Shown: piece by piece, positions 11,393 through 22,542 of the stretch | Position numbering within the stretch: the stretch's first letter is position 1 | Layout: every line of letters begins with the position of its first letter | From: Spirogloea muscicola | Lineage: Eukaryota; Streptophyta; Zygnematophyceae; Spirogloeales; Spirogloeaceae | NCBI GenBank assembly: GCA_009602725.1 | Contig: WELB01000049.1 | Coordinates: forward strand, 659,833-723,832 | Length of the DNA stretch: 64,000 bases | Direction: 5' to 3' | Notes under the pieces: model-generated | What the model was told of the DNA's origin: nothing | Seen by the model: the letters and a program-made list of their open reading frames with translations, nothing else | Databases searched by the model: none | Made by a program: the position numbers and the translations under genes

Positions 11393-13191
11393 CTACACGT
11401 TCGCAAGCTGTCTATCTCGTGCCGTCAGCGGCACGTACCGCACGCCCATGGCACTGTGGCGCCGCACAGTCCCATCTGGCTCCTTGTCTACGACCTCCAG
11501 GTCCTGCACCAACAAGGTCATCTCGGTCACCTGCTTAGCATCTGTCTTGCTGTATAGCAAACTACCCTCCTTTTTGCACTTGCACTTCATGTGCTTATGG
11601 ACCTGTGAACACCATCAGCACCTGGCTGGATGCCAAGGGCAGACTGCTAAGCATATCACACACCACCACCTTGAGAGCCTACATACCTGGAATATGCTGC
11701 CGACTGGAACAACCATGCGCCCGCCTGGCCGCAGCTGGTCCACGAGCTCCTGCGGGAGCTCTATGAGTGCGAGGTAGCAGCACGTGCGTTGGCGGCTGTC
11801 ATTGAGAAGCAACAGCTTGTGCGCAAATGCAGCTCCAAGTTCACATTGCCTCCTATCCGCGACAACATAGATTGCAGCCACACGTGGGCAGCCAGCGAAG
11901 ATGCCGCAGGCCTGTCTGTGGCTGCAGTGATCAGAAAAGAGCATGCCCACCGGCAGCGGCTGCTCCGACGTGGATGGCGTGATAGGGCCCATCCTGCGCA
12001 TGCCCCAGTCGTCCATCTGCCACTGCAGGCTCACCAATAACTTCAACCTTTAATCATTTTGCTGGCAGCAAATACATGGAGCAAACTGCGGGAGGGAAGG
12101 GGCAGCAGGGGCCAGGCTCACAGTGGATGGTTAGGCTGCCATTCTCCAGCAGCTGGCCAGCCTTGCCCTTGCTTATGGCTTTCAGGGACCGCTCAACAAG
12201 CTCTGGGATGTGCTCAACACCAACAACCCTGCCCTTCTCTCCAACCTGGCCCCAATGTGAGCACCACCCACAATGTGAGGTCGTTCCACACCATAGGCTT
12301 CTTGAAGTAGGAGTTGAATGACACATGTTGTGCGAAGATAGTAAGTAGCAGGACAGAGGAGGTTGGTGTCGGCCAATTCACCAGCAGCGCCATGATGGCG
12401 GTAAGGTAGCCGGAGCCTGAGCCGACATCCAGGACACGCATGCCAGGCTGGAGATGGTCGGCGAGCAGCGACAGGCAGTAGCCGTGCTGCGACACCAACT
12501 CTGCGGCTACTCACAAGACCGACCCAAGGACCATGATACTACCACAAGCGGTCACATAGTAGCAAATTCTCCACTAACAACCAGCCATAGCGGCAAGCAT
12601 TCCAGACTTCTGGCGATTGGGTTGGGTTGAGGCAGGCAAATAGTGGCAGCACGTTCTGCCCAGCAATATGCAACTTTTATGTTCTGAGGACGTCTTACAG
12701 TCCAGAGCTAATTCAAACATTCTCCTCTCGCGGGAGCTTGGAGGCCCATTGCCTCACCATGTGCGGCGCGGAGATGGTCGCGTTGTACCCTGAAACGCCG
12801 CAGCAAGACCGGCGCCGTCAGCAGGCGGCCTCAGCGGCGGCGGTTGCAGAAGCACCAGGAGCTCGCTTGCCGCCACAGAGGCCGCACCGATGAGCTGGGG
12901 GCTGTCCTCGTACGCGCCGCCTCCGGGCTGCACGAAGTCCGCGCGGTCCACCTGGCGCATGGTCGCCGCCACGCGCGCCGACGACACGATGCCATTCTCT
13001 GCGGCCGAAAACGGCGAGAGCTCGAGCGCCAGCGGCCAGGTGAGATCATCGCCCTCGCCATTCTCGCCGCGGCGGCAGTGGCGGCGTCCTGCACGGCAAT
13101 CCCGGCGACGACGCTGAGGTGCTCCGTGGGCCTCACTCTCCAGCTGTGCCACGAGGGTGTCGTTGTCACGGCCCGAGCTGCGCCAGCTCAT
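11393..13191 (-). CDS. PIMT: protein-L-isoaspartate(D-aspartate) O-methyltransferase
   Basis: Eight exons join in frame with canonical splice sites: 13191-13137, 12998-12888, 12789-12758, 12486-12382, 12245-12122, 12022-11951, 11760-11687 and 11503-11393. They give about 228 residues, normal for the family. The enzyme methylates L-isoaspartyl residues in damaged proteins and starts their repair. It begins MSWRSSGRDNDTLVAQLE, the typical eukaryotic opening. Signatures in order are MRQVDRADFV, YEDSPQLIGYNATISAPHM, the SAM loop VLDVGSGSGYLTA, VVGVEHIPELVERS, GPYHAIHVGAA, LRPGGRMVVPVG and the C-terminal MGVRYVPLT. There is no targeting peptide, so it is probably cytosolic. A GC-rich stretch upstream (13192-13440) is the likely promoter side. 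Long plus-strand ORFs over this gene are shadows. Confidence 0.93.
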
Positions 13192-13472
13192 GGCCGCCAG
13201 CTGCTGATTGCGCGCCGCAGCCGGCAGGTACGACTATGGTGGCGGCGGCGGCCGCGGCGGCGGTGCTGGGAGCGGCAATTCGTCGTCGGCCCCACGCTCC
13301 CTGGGCGCCCGCGCACTGGCAGGAGCCCCTCGGGAGCTCCGCGAGTTCGCCGCCGGGCAGGCCGCGCCGTCGCCGAAACTTGCCGCCGTCGGGTGGCGAT
13401 GCCGGCCTTCCGTCGGAGACCCGGTGGCTAGTCCACCGTCACAGACTCAATGCGCAACTCGGTTTGCGCTTT

Positions 13473-14340
13473 AGAGAGAAAGGGCTCGCCCATTGAGGAT
13501 AGGGGCTGGAAAAAGCCAGCCCAAAAAAGAATGAACAAAGGACGAGAAGGGGCCAGGAGAAGTACGAAGAACAACAAGCACAGAAAAGAAACGAAGCAGC
13601 TACGAAGCACTCAGTAACCCCTGCTTCAGGTCAGAGAGACTGGGTTCCTGGAAGCGGGTCCCCTGGCCAGAGCCAGAGGCAGCAGCGAGGGCTCTGCCTG
13701 CACGCAGGTGCAGCGCGCGGGCCATAGACCTCTGCAGCGAGACGGCCAAGCGCATGCGGTACACCTGCGCTAGCGACCCTGCTGCATGTGAGTCCACCGG
13801 CTCCCCATGGAAGCGGCGGGCAATGGCGTGACGAGAGAGCTGGTTGAGCAGCTTTCCGCCTCCCTTTACTTTCATTGGCCTCCCTTTCAAATTCATGCGC
13901 ACCGCGCGCCTTCTCTCTCTCATTCCGGCTCATGAAAAGCGCTGAAACACACAACTAAGCAAGTCTTATTGTTGGAGATTCCGTCAGTAAGGAAATTTCG
14001 TGTATTTGAAACAAACAAAGGCCAAATGTTCAAGTATAAAGGCAAGCACATCGTAAGACCTACATAGAGAAGTGCGCGCCCATAGAGAAGAGAGAAGGGC
14101 TCGCCCATTGAGGATAGGGGCTGGAAAAAGCCAGCCCAGAAAAGAATGAACAAAGGACGAGAAGGGGCCAGGGGAAGTACGAAGAACAACAAGCACAGAA
14201 AAGAAACGAAGCAGCTACGAAGCACTCAGTAACCCCTGCTAAGCAGCCTCAGGTCAGAGAGACTGGGTTCCTGGAAGCGGGTCCCCTGGCCAGAGCCAGA
14301 GGCAGCAGCGAGGGCTCTGCCTGCAGAGAAGTGCGCGCCC
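13473..14340 (-). mobile_element. two near-identical retroelement 3' ends with hairpin cassettes
   Basis: Segments 13473-13700 and 14092-14333 are almost identical. Reading the minus strand, each has the family C-terminal codons, a stop, a tail running through ACTTCCCCTGGCCCC, and a GGCT-loop-AGCC hairpin cassette (13502-13522 and 14117-14137). The first copy continues into more coding sequence (HALGRLAAEVYGPRAA) to about 13860. Between the copies, at 13980-14060, lies a tail matching those at 43325 and 59310. No intact ORF is present. Confidence 0.7.
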
Positions 14341-14344
14341 ATAG

Positions 14345-15240
14345 AGAAGAGGGGCTGGCAAAGCCAGCCCAAAAAAAGAATGGACAATGTCCAAAGCCAA
14401 AGAAAGAGGAGCCGGAGAAAGGACTACACTACAAAACACTGCAGAACACAGAAACGATGCAGAGGGAAGCTCAGTACCCACGAGTGAGCAACATCAGGTC
14501 TGAGTAGCTCGCTGCACGCAGGTGCACGCAGGTGCAGCGCGCGGGCCATAGACCTCTGCAGCGAGACGGCCAAGCGCATGCGGTACACCTGCGCTAGCGA
14601 CCCTGCTGCATGGGAGTCCACCGGCTCCCCATGGAAGCGGCGGGCAATGGCGTGACGAGAGAGCTGGTTGAGCAGCTCGAGCCACCGAGCGCCCAGCTCC
14701 CCGTGCGTATCGATGGCGAGCGGGAAGAACTCGTCTTCCCGCGGGTGATCTGCGTATTTTAGCTCCTTGGCCCGAGCGGCGCAGGCTACCGCATACCCAG
14801 CCTTGGTGGCACACTGGGTTGGATGTGAGCGGTCATAGGAGTCAGTGGTCACCACGTCCAGGAGAAGACGTGGCCCGCCTGCTGGTGGGGTGGCCACAAG
14901 GTCCACGCGACGAGCGTGGAGACCGTCGGCCCGTTGCTGGAGCGGCATGACGGCAGAGTTCTCGGCTGCCACCGAGAAGCCAGCCTCCACAAGGATGCCA
15001 TGCATCGCATCCCGGAGGTCATGGGCCGCTGTCCGCTCTCCGCCGTGGGAACAGCGCAGAACATGCGCGGCCAGCTCCCCATGCTCGGCCCTTGGTCGCC
15101 ACATTCACACTGTTGCACACCCTGGAGACATGGCGGCGGCAGGCCCAGGAGCCGGTGGACGGCACTGCGGAACACCTCGTCCGGGAGTGTGAGGGCTTCA
15201 TTGAGGGGGAGGGCCTGGAGCCACGCCGCGGCCCCTGGGG
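14345..15240 (-). mobile_element. retroelement C-terminal fragment, subfamily A, with endonuclease-like domain
   Basis: The minus strand encodes a CECG then HVLRCSHGG zinc-binding motif. Next is a restriction-endonuclease-like core with RVDLVATPP, LLLDVVTTD and AKELKYADHP, then EFFPLAIDTHGELGARW. This arrangement resembles the C-terminal endonuclease of non-LTR elements of the R2 and Dualen types; that assignment is inference. The coding region changes frame near 15100, so it is not intact. The 5' end stops abruptly at about 15240 against a hairpin cassette of another copy. The 3' end carries a tail of another subfamily instead of its own. Confidence 0.65.
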
Positions 15241-16300
15241 AGAAGAGGGTCTGGCAAAGCCAGCCCAAAAAAGAATGGACAATGTCCAAAGCCAAAGAAA
15301 GAGGAGCCGGAAAAGGACTACACTACAAAACTACACTACACTGCAGAACACAGAAATGATGCGAAAGAAAGCTCAGTACCCACGAGTGAGCAACATCAGG
15401 TCTGAGTAGCTCGCTGCAGGGAAAGAGGCACTTCGCCGAGACCCAGAGGCGGCGGCCATAGCACGGCCTGCTCGCGTACATAACCTACAGCAAATTGACC
15501 GGCAGTGACCACGGGTCAAAATATGAAGGTCGCTAAGCGATTCCTGAATACTAGATGGCAGATGCGAAGCCCTTCTGCCACCAACTAGAGCTCGCCCGCC
15601 CAGCTTTCTGGTGCAAAGCATCAGCCTGAGCACGCTGCACACAGGCCGAAACTCGTCGTCGCAACAACGACAGATAAGCAGCTGGCAAGCCCATCTCAGC
15701 CGGGAACACGTCTGCATGTCGTGTGTAGCCTAGATTAGCAATGTTTTGAAGGAGAGTAAGGAAACGAGGACCTAAGCAGCCAAAGATGTCGATTGCCGCC
15801 GGCAAGAGCTGATCACATCGAGGGTAATCGGAGTAGTGCTGCAACTTTCTTTGTTCAGCACTGCCCACTGCGTGGCCAGCGATGTGTGTCGATGCTGGAC
15901 CTTTATAGGCCTCCGTAACCACAATGTCGACCAAACCCCGTGGTCCTCCACCAGGTTGCACGCCCACAATGTCAAGTGTGCGGCGATGATGACGTCCCTG
16001 GGCATCCGTGGTGATAGGCATGATGTTGTTCACTTCCACGACCGCACGGTACCCGGCGTCGCGCATCAAACCCGCCAGAGCATCACGGAGGAGGTTGGAG
16101 ATGCCCACCACTTCTGGTCCAGTGGGGCATCGCAGCATGTGAGTGGCGAGCTCAGCACCCTCTGCACGGAAGCCGCACTCACACTGGCGCACCCCAATCA
16201 GGCAATTAGGTGGGAGGCCGAGGAAGAGTTGAAGCAACGTCCGAAAGGCCTCGGAGCTGATGCTGAAGGCGCTGGCCACGGCGTGTGAGGTGATCTAGTC
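15241..16300 (-). mobile_element. retroelement C-terminal fragment, subfamily B, with endonuclease-like domain
   Basis: The minus strand from 16279 to 15551 stays open for about 242 codons. It has CECGFRAEGAELATHMLRCP, the endonuclease-like pair RRTLDIVGVQPGG and GLVDIVVTEAYKG, then KLQHYSDYP. The element's usual LLTRGY ending is replaced by a mosaic of other subfamily tails (15360-15550), including a hairpin cassette at 15247-15266. The reading frame does not reach a reverse transcriptase. Its 5' end abuts the Copia fossil on the other strand. Confidence 0.65.
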
Positions 16301-16499
16301 TGTGGCTCCAGGTGTGGCGAGGGAAGTAAGTCTTGCCAGGCTCCTTGTTGTGAATCTCTGGCAGCCTCTTCAAGCTTCTGCGGCGCTCATCTTCCACTGT
16401 CGTAACCAGTTTGGCTTGTGCCCCTCTATCCGAAGCTTGGGCGAAACAGTAGGGAGCCGCAGGAGTTCTGGACTGGAAAGAGACCTACATTTGCCCATC

Positions 16500-18490
16500 T
16501 TAGGGGGCTTGGTTGTTCTGCGTGGATGCATGTTTCATGAAGTGAGACACAAGCTGCAACAAAAAGCTCGTCAGAGTGTCATGGTAGGATACGGTGAACA
16601 CGTAAAAGGGTGGACACTGTTTGATCCTGAGAGAAGGAGATAGGTGTTCAGCAGAGATGTAGTGACAAGAGAAGTCCAGATAACTCTGCCTTTCCGTTAG
16701 GATCATCGGAGAGAGTTGAAAATGTGCAATGGTGGCCTGTATCTTAAGGGACAGAATTTGTGGCTGACGTGGAGGCAGGGTCTGTATTTTGGCGATGGAA
16801 TGGAGGCCAGAACAGTTGGTGTGAATCTGGAAGAGACTGCTGCTACAGTGGGAGTGCCAAGCCACAGGATAGATATTTGTGCTCTTGCTGCTGTTGTGTT
16901 CCATGAGCCTCTGAGTTTTGAAGAAGCCATGAGTAGTGCTGAAGCTGTCAAATAGTCAGCAGCTGCAGAAGCAGAACTGAGCTCCATCAAGGAGTATGAT
17001 ACTTGGAAATCTGTAGACTTACCAGCTGCCAGGAATGCGATACCCAGTAGATGGACTTTTACATTTCAAGCTGAAGGGCGATGGGTCTGTGGATAAATAC
17101 AAAGAGAAGTTGTGCACGGAAGTAAGGCATAGATTGTATAAAGACAGTTGCTCCTGTTGTCAAGAACATTGCTGGTGAGGATTTTGCTGGCCATGGTGCC
17201 CATTCATGACTCGGAAGTAGAGCAAATGGATGTGACCACAGCTTTCTCGAATGGGGATCTAGAAGAGGAGATATACTTGCAGCAACCTGCAGGTTTTGAA
17301 GTGAAAGGCAAGGAGAGCAAAGAGTGCAAGCTCAAAGAAGCATAATATCTCCTTAAACAGGCGCCCAGGGCTTGGTATGCACAGATATATAATCTACTAC
17401 TGGGGCCAAGGCCTTAAGAGAACTGACGCTAATCACAGTGCGTATGTGAGGGAGCAACCTGCTACAGTAGTCTGGCAATGTTTTGACCTGATGTCAATGG
17501 GAGACTCAGCTATTGAGGGAGAAAAGTAAAGCAAGAGCTGAGTAGGTTCAAGATGAATCTACTACTTTTGGGTATTCAAGTAGAGAACAATAGAACCAGA
17601 AAGATATTGACATTGGGTTTGTCAAAGTACATGATTGAAGACTTGGACAGGTTTGGTATGCAAGACTGCACTTTTATCTCTACTCCACAGATTACAAGAC
17701 AAACTCTGAGCAAGGATCAGGGACCCAAGAGGAATCCAGACAGACAACACATGGCACAGATGCCTTACAGGGAGGTTGTGGGATATTTGATGTACGTAGC
17801 TGCGGCAGAACGTCCATATACAGCAGCAGCAGTAGGAGTGATTGCTCAGGTTTTGAAACAAAAAAGAGTTGGGAACATTTGCAAGGTGTAAAGAGGATCA
17901 TGCGATATTTGCAGGGGACCAAGAATCTCTGTCTGACGTTTAAACATACGGGAAACAAATCTGATTGGTAGCTTCTTGTGATGCTGAGTGGGCAGGAAGT
18001 TTGGATGACAGAAGGTCGGTGACTGTTTGAACTCTTGAGCTGGAAGGAGCAGCAGTTAGTTGGAGTTGTAAGAAATAGCAGACTATGGCGACTTCAAATG
18101 TTGAGCAGAGTACATGGCTACGACTGCAGCAGCAAAGGAAGCAACCTGGCTGAGGAGACTACTACAAGAATGTGGATCTCTTTCTTCGTCAGGTGCAACC
18201 AATCTGTTCAGTGGTAGTCAAGGTAATATTGCATTGATCAAGAATTTTGTCTATCATGCTCGTATTGAACATATAGTGATACAACAGCATTTCATCAGAG
18301 AAAAAGTACGAAAGAGTCATCAAGATGCAAAACTGTAGTACAACAGATATGACTGCAGATAGTCTGACCAAGGGCTTGCCTAAGCCGACGTATGAAAATC
18401 GTAGACGTTTACTAGGTCTGGCTGAAGGTAGCAATATGGTGAATCAGCGGGCCGGGATGGTCACACCCCTCCCGGCCCGCTGATTCACCA
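16500..18490 (+). mobile_element. Ty1/Copia LTR retrotransposon fossil, 5'-truncated and broken
   Basis: Parts in order are the integrase C-terminal end (VGYGEHVKGW, from about 16540), the reverse transcriptase region (about 16950-17900, with EQMDVTTAFSNGDLEEEIYL) and the RNase H region (about 18115-18330). It ends with the family's closing TADSLTKGLPKPTYENRR. Gag and most of integrase are absent. It is broken in several places and looks old. No flanking LTR pair was found by eye. A large inverted repeat marks its 3' end. Confidence 0.85.
18437..18490. repeat. perfect 21-bp inverted repeat at the end of the Copia fossil
   Basis: Arms 18437-18457 and 18470-18490 are exact reverse complements with a 12-base loop. 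The stem is rich in GC (GCGGGCCGGGA). It overlaps the last codons of the fossil's reading frame. Confidence 0.85.
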
Positions 18491-19629
18491 TTCACCACCA
18501 GCAAGGAGCGCGAAAACCCCGACGGGGTTTGAATGCAGCACAGAACAAGCTTTGGGCTTCTCACCGAGCCCCGACATTGTGGAATAGCCCCAGCTTTCGT
18601 GCTCTTGAAATGCTATATACTGCATTTAGATGGGACAGAGCCGTGCTGATGTGCGGACTAATCATGCAACTTCGCTTACTGCCACTTTAAGTCAGTTGTG
18701 CATGGATCTCATTCTCGTCCTGCTCATCCTACATTACCTCCTGAATATGCAGGCCCTCAAGCGCGTGGAGAACCCCAAAGGAAGTATACACGTATGCCAG
18801 TCGCGAGCTCGTCATGTCCACTATGAGAGCGTCTATGTTGGGCCTGCGCCTACGGGAGCTACGAGTGCGCTGTGTTGTGCAAGCTCCTCTTTGACAAAAC
18901 CATGTATTGTTCTCTTACACACATAGCTTACGATGCTAAGGTGCTCAATAATATAGAACGACATGGTACTTACTTACATATTCACCTGGTTAGAAAACTT
19001 ACAAGCCGTGCCGATATGTCCAACTACACATACAGGTACCTACAAAGATGTTAGCTCCAGAAATGTAGTTAAGGCAACTGGAAGTATCATGCTGACCATT
19101 CTTCAAGTCTCTGGCTGGGTGTTGAACATCCACAACTCCGGAGACCAGCTTTGCTTCACATGTCAAGTGCTTGCTGGCAGTTGCCATATATTGGAAAATG
19201 TCATTGAGCACTTGTCTGGAAGTCCAAGGCTGTAAATCATGGCACCCTGATCGAGGACCCAAGAATGCATGGCCATGTTCTGCATGCAATGGTGGCTAAT
19301 AGCCAGCAGTGACCCATGGCCTCATACTGTACATGCTGACCCTATCATCGGAGCAGCAGTGGGTGCTCTGGTACACCGTATTTATAGACTTTGTTGAGGA
19401 GTGGCCAAGTATGTAATCTGTTCTGGCACTTGCCAGCCGGCAATGCAGTATCAAGGGGGCAGAAGGTATATCTGACCCAACAATGGTTCTATGAATAAAT
19501 CCTATGTAAGTTCTTCTGGAGAGATGAGTGTTGCACGAGTGTTGCATATCTGGCGGATGTATTCAGAAGCCGCATTGAGCTGGCGCTGCAGTCAGCTTCA
19601 ACATTGATTTGACTTGGAGCATTGAAGCA
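18491..19629. other. no gene recognised
   Basis: The sequence is AT-balanced with scattered short ORFs. A stretch at 18750-18900 on the plus strand follows a good acceptor (ATATGCAG) and stays open, but I recognise no family and saw no partner exons. Confidence 0.4.
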
Positions 19630-22542
19630 TTATTGATAGGCTGCTGTTGCCAGCTGCACAGATGAAGTGGCTAACCTGGCAGCACCCTCCTCAACTGGTC
19701 TGCTTGTAGAACTGTCCTCTGCTAACTGCAGACTCTGTGTACTGACTGGGTCGCTCATAAGGCCAAGCGCATGCCAGCTGAGAGGCGAATTCCTCAAGTA
19801 AGCTGATGCAAGCTCATATAGACTGCCGCATGCATCAATAGGAGATAGCTGCAGGAAGGAGGTGCTGGCGTGATTATTGCCGCTGCCTCGCCCTGCAGCT
19901 GCCTCCTGCACCAGATCAGTCTGAGTGCCATTCTTATCAAGCTGCAGCGACCTGTTGCCTCAGCTGGGTGCCGTTGGCCACCACTGGCCATGCTGTCGCT
20001 CACGGCCAGGGACCATTTCTGATGGAGCAGGTCCTCCTGCAAGGCAGTTCTCCAATGGCCTTCAGCTATCATCCAGGCTACTCTTGCGAGCTGCCCGTTA
20101 CAAATCAGCAGGTGAGAGTGCTGCTGACTGGATATACAGAAGCTTGGCAGTGGGCTTCGCCACTGTACATAAGCGAGAACGGCGGGTCTATGGAGGTTGG
20201 GCCACGCTGCTGCATGCAGGAGGCGCCTGCAGGAGCCCGGTGGGCACCTTGTGTGGAGCTTGGCGTAGCGGCCGCACCATGTCCATCCCAGTGACTATCA
20301 GCATCTGGCGCGCCAGGCGAGCTTTGCCTGAGCTGCGGGAGGCTAGCAGTGCTCCACGAGGGGTCCTGCCCCTGCTCGCCACCTGTGGTGGTGCTGCTAC
20401 ACGGCGTGCTCGGTGAGGTCAGAAGGCGGGAGGCTGTGGGCTCGACAAAGCCACGCTCCAGGAGGGGCCTAGTCCTTGACGGAGAGCTCCAGGCAGACTG
20501 CCCTATAGCTGGGTGCCGCAACATAAGCAGTGGCCCACCGCTTCGCTCCCCCGATGCCAACACCTGCTCTTTGGAGATTGAGCCAGCCACGGCTTCTCTC
20601 AGCGACAGCTCCTCACAGAGATCCATGTGGTCGATCGTCTCCCTCACGACCTTACAAACCACCCACACAGGCTTGCCCATGAGCTTGTCTTCAAGCATCT
20701 GGGCGTCAGTCTTCATGGCGTACTCGTACATCTTCCAGAGCTCCTTCTCCCGCGCCGGACCCTCCCTTGCCCCAGGCTCCTTGAAGCGGAACATGCGACG
20801 TTCTGGTGTGACACCAAATTGGCTCTGACAATGATGGGGGCATAGGAACAGGTGAAGAAAGGTCTGAGCCAGCACATCATATTGGAGACAGCTTGAGATG
20901 CACTGGCTGCAATAGCAATCCTATTGGTGCGACTAATTTGTCTCGTATCACAGCAGATGCTGTCTCTGTATCTTCCTCAGCTCTTTTGAGCTGCAATTGC
21001 ACTGATCCTGTAAGCAGACTGGTGCATACATTGCAAGACAGCATCAGGCCCACATGCATGTCAGCACTGGTGACGCATTCTTGCTAATGCTGGTGCGAAG
21101 AGGCTTGCATCCACCTTGCAGAGTACGAGCCTGTGTTTGCGCCCACATAGGAAGACTTAGGAATCCCCCTATTGCCAGCTCAAAACACAAGGCTCACAAG
21201 CCAGAAGGAAGAGTGGAGGTAAGACTAGAGAAGGAAACAATTCTGGGTAGGAGATGCATGCTCACCTGGTGTTGGTGGTAAAGGGTAGTCTGGCAGACTT
21301 TCCAGCAAGGTGCCTTGCGGTCACACGGCCCGAGTGCGCACTCGCGCCGCCGGCGCTTGGATGTGCGCCACTGCGGTGCCATGCAGAAAAAGCCCACCAA
21401 CCCGAGTGCGCCCTTCCTATTGACCACTGCAACGCTCAGGCCTGCATGTTTGGGGCATAGAGGGCTCCTCTGCACGTCAGCCGTGGATAGGAAGGCTAGG
21501 TTGAGCGCACATTGTAAAATAGTGTGGTCAAGAGCAGCAGTACATAAGTAGAGCTTCGGAGAGAGCTGTGCACTTTCAGTGGGCAGTAGACGACGTCTGC
21601 TTGAAACGACAATCTGCTCACATCCTGCACCTGGACACCTATCAGCTACAAGCAGTGTTGACCACAAGGAAGCTGGATGCAGACTTGCTGGTGGGCCAAC
21701 AAGAGTGTATGACTGTGGATTCAGGTGAACAGACTGATAAGAACAAGAGATAGCGTAAGCTACTGGCAGACCTTGGATGAGCCAAGGCCGCGACTTAGAG
21801 AGGAGGTCATCCTCAGGAATGAGCTCCGGCAGGGCCTCAGGCGCGCAGCCCAAGGAGCAGGCCACCTGCTGGCTGTACTGCCGCAGCTGCGGAACACTGG
21901 CTGCGGCACCGCCGCTGTCACTGCCACCACTACTGCCACCGCTCGCGCCGGAAATAGGATCGAGCAGATGGTATTGGCCCTGCACGTGCTTCCAGTGGAG
22001 CCACTGGAAGAGCTGCGTCTCACTCGGCTCAAAGCCCGCTCGCCCAGAGGACAGCAGCCGCGCTCCTGAGGCAGCTGCCGCTGGTGTTGGCGCCTGCCAA
22101 CTACCGCGGCGGCGGTCACCTGCCACCTGCACGTACAGAGCTCGGAGAAGAGCTTGTAAGATCATTCTGAGATCATAAGGTACAACTTGTATACTTTGAG
22201 TTCATTGCACCTGCAATAGAGGGCTTCTGATGCCCGAGGTCATGTTCTAACCCTCCGAAAAAAGTCCATTGCAGACATTTGAGGGAAATCTCACTCGACA
22301 ACCTCGCCACAGCATCGAGCTTTGCCGATGCTGTGGCGAGCTGAAACCCCATGGCAGCTCTTGCTGCTGCAAAGGGCGGCACCCACCTGCTCGCCGTCGT
22401 CGTCGACGAATGCGGCGGCCTTGCGCCGGAGGCTGGGCTGCGGCGGGGGCGACATGGGGCCCGGGCCCGCGGAGGCATCGACCGCGGGCGCCGCCCAGCC
22501 GGCGGCCGCACCGTGGCTGGCGTCGTGGGCCATGGGGCCCAT
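19630..22542 (-). CDS. unrecognised multi-exon protein
   Basis: The first exon, 22542-22387, starts MGPMAHDASHG and ends AAAFVDDDGEQ at a GTGGGT donor. A long exon from about 22125 to 21770 follows, with FEPSETQLFQWLHWKH, QYHLLDPISG, a Gly/Ser-rich linker, LRQYSQQVACSLGCAPEALP and DDLLSKSRPWLIQG. Probable later exons include one near 21450-21310, one near 20980 (LKRAEEDTETASAVIRDK), a long one from about 20830 (MFRFKEPGAREG, EKELWKMYEYAMKTDAQ, GKPVWVVCKVVRETID), and a last one from 19906 to the stop at 19630 (CGSLYELASAYLRNSPLSW). The C-terminal half is rich in Ser, Pro and Gln and looks disordered. I do not recognise the family. Internal junctions were not all resolved, and two adjacent genes remain possible. 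Confidence 0.4.

Noticed and set aside
12844-13431. Plus-strand ORF of 195 codons
   Set aside because: It is antisense to exons 1-2 of the isoaspartate methyltransferase and its GC-rich flank; Arg-rich with no motif.
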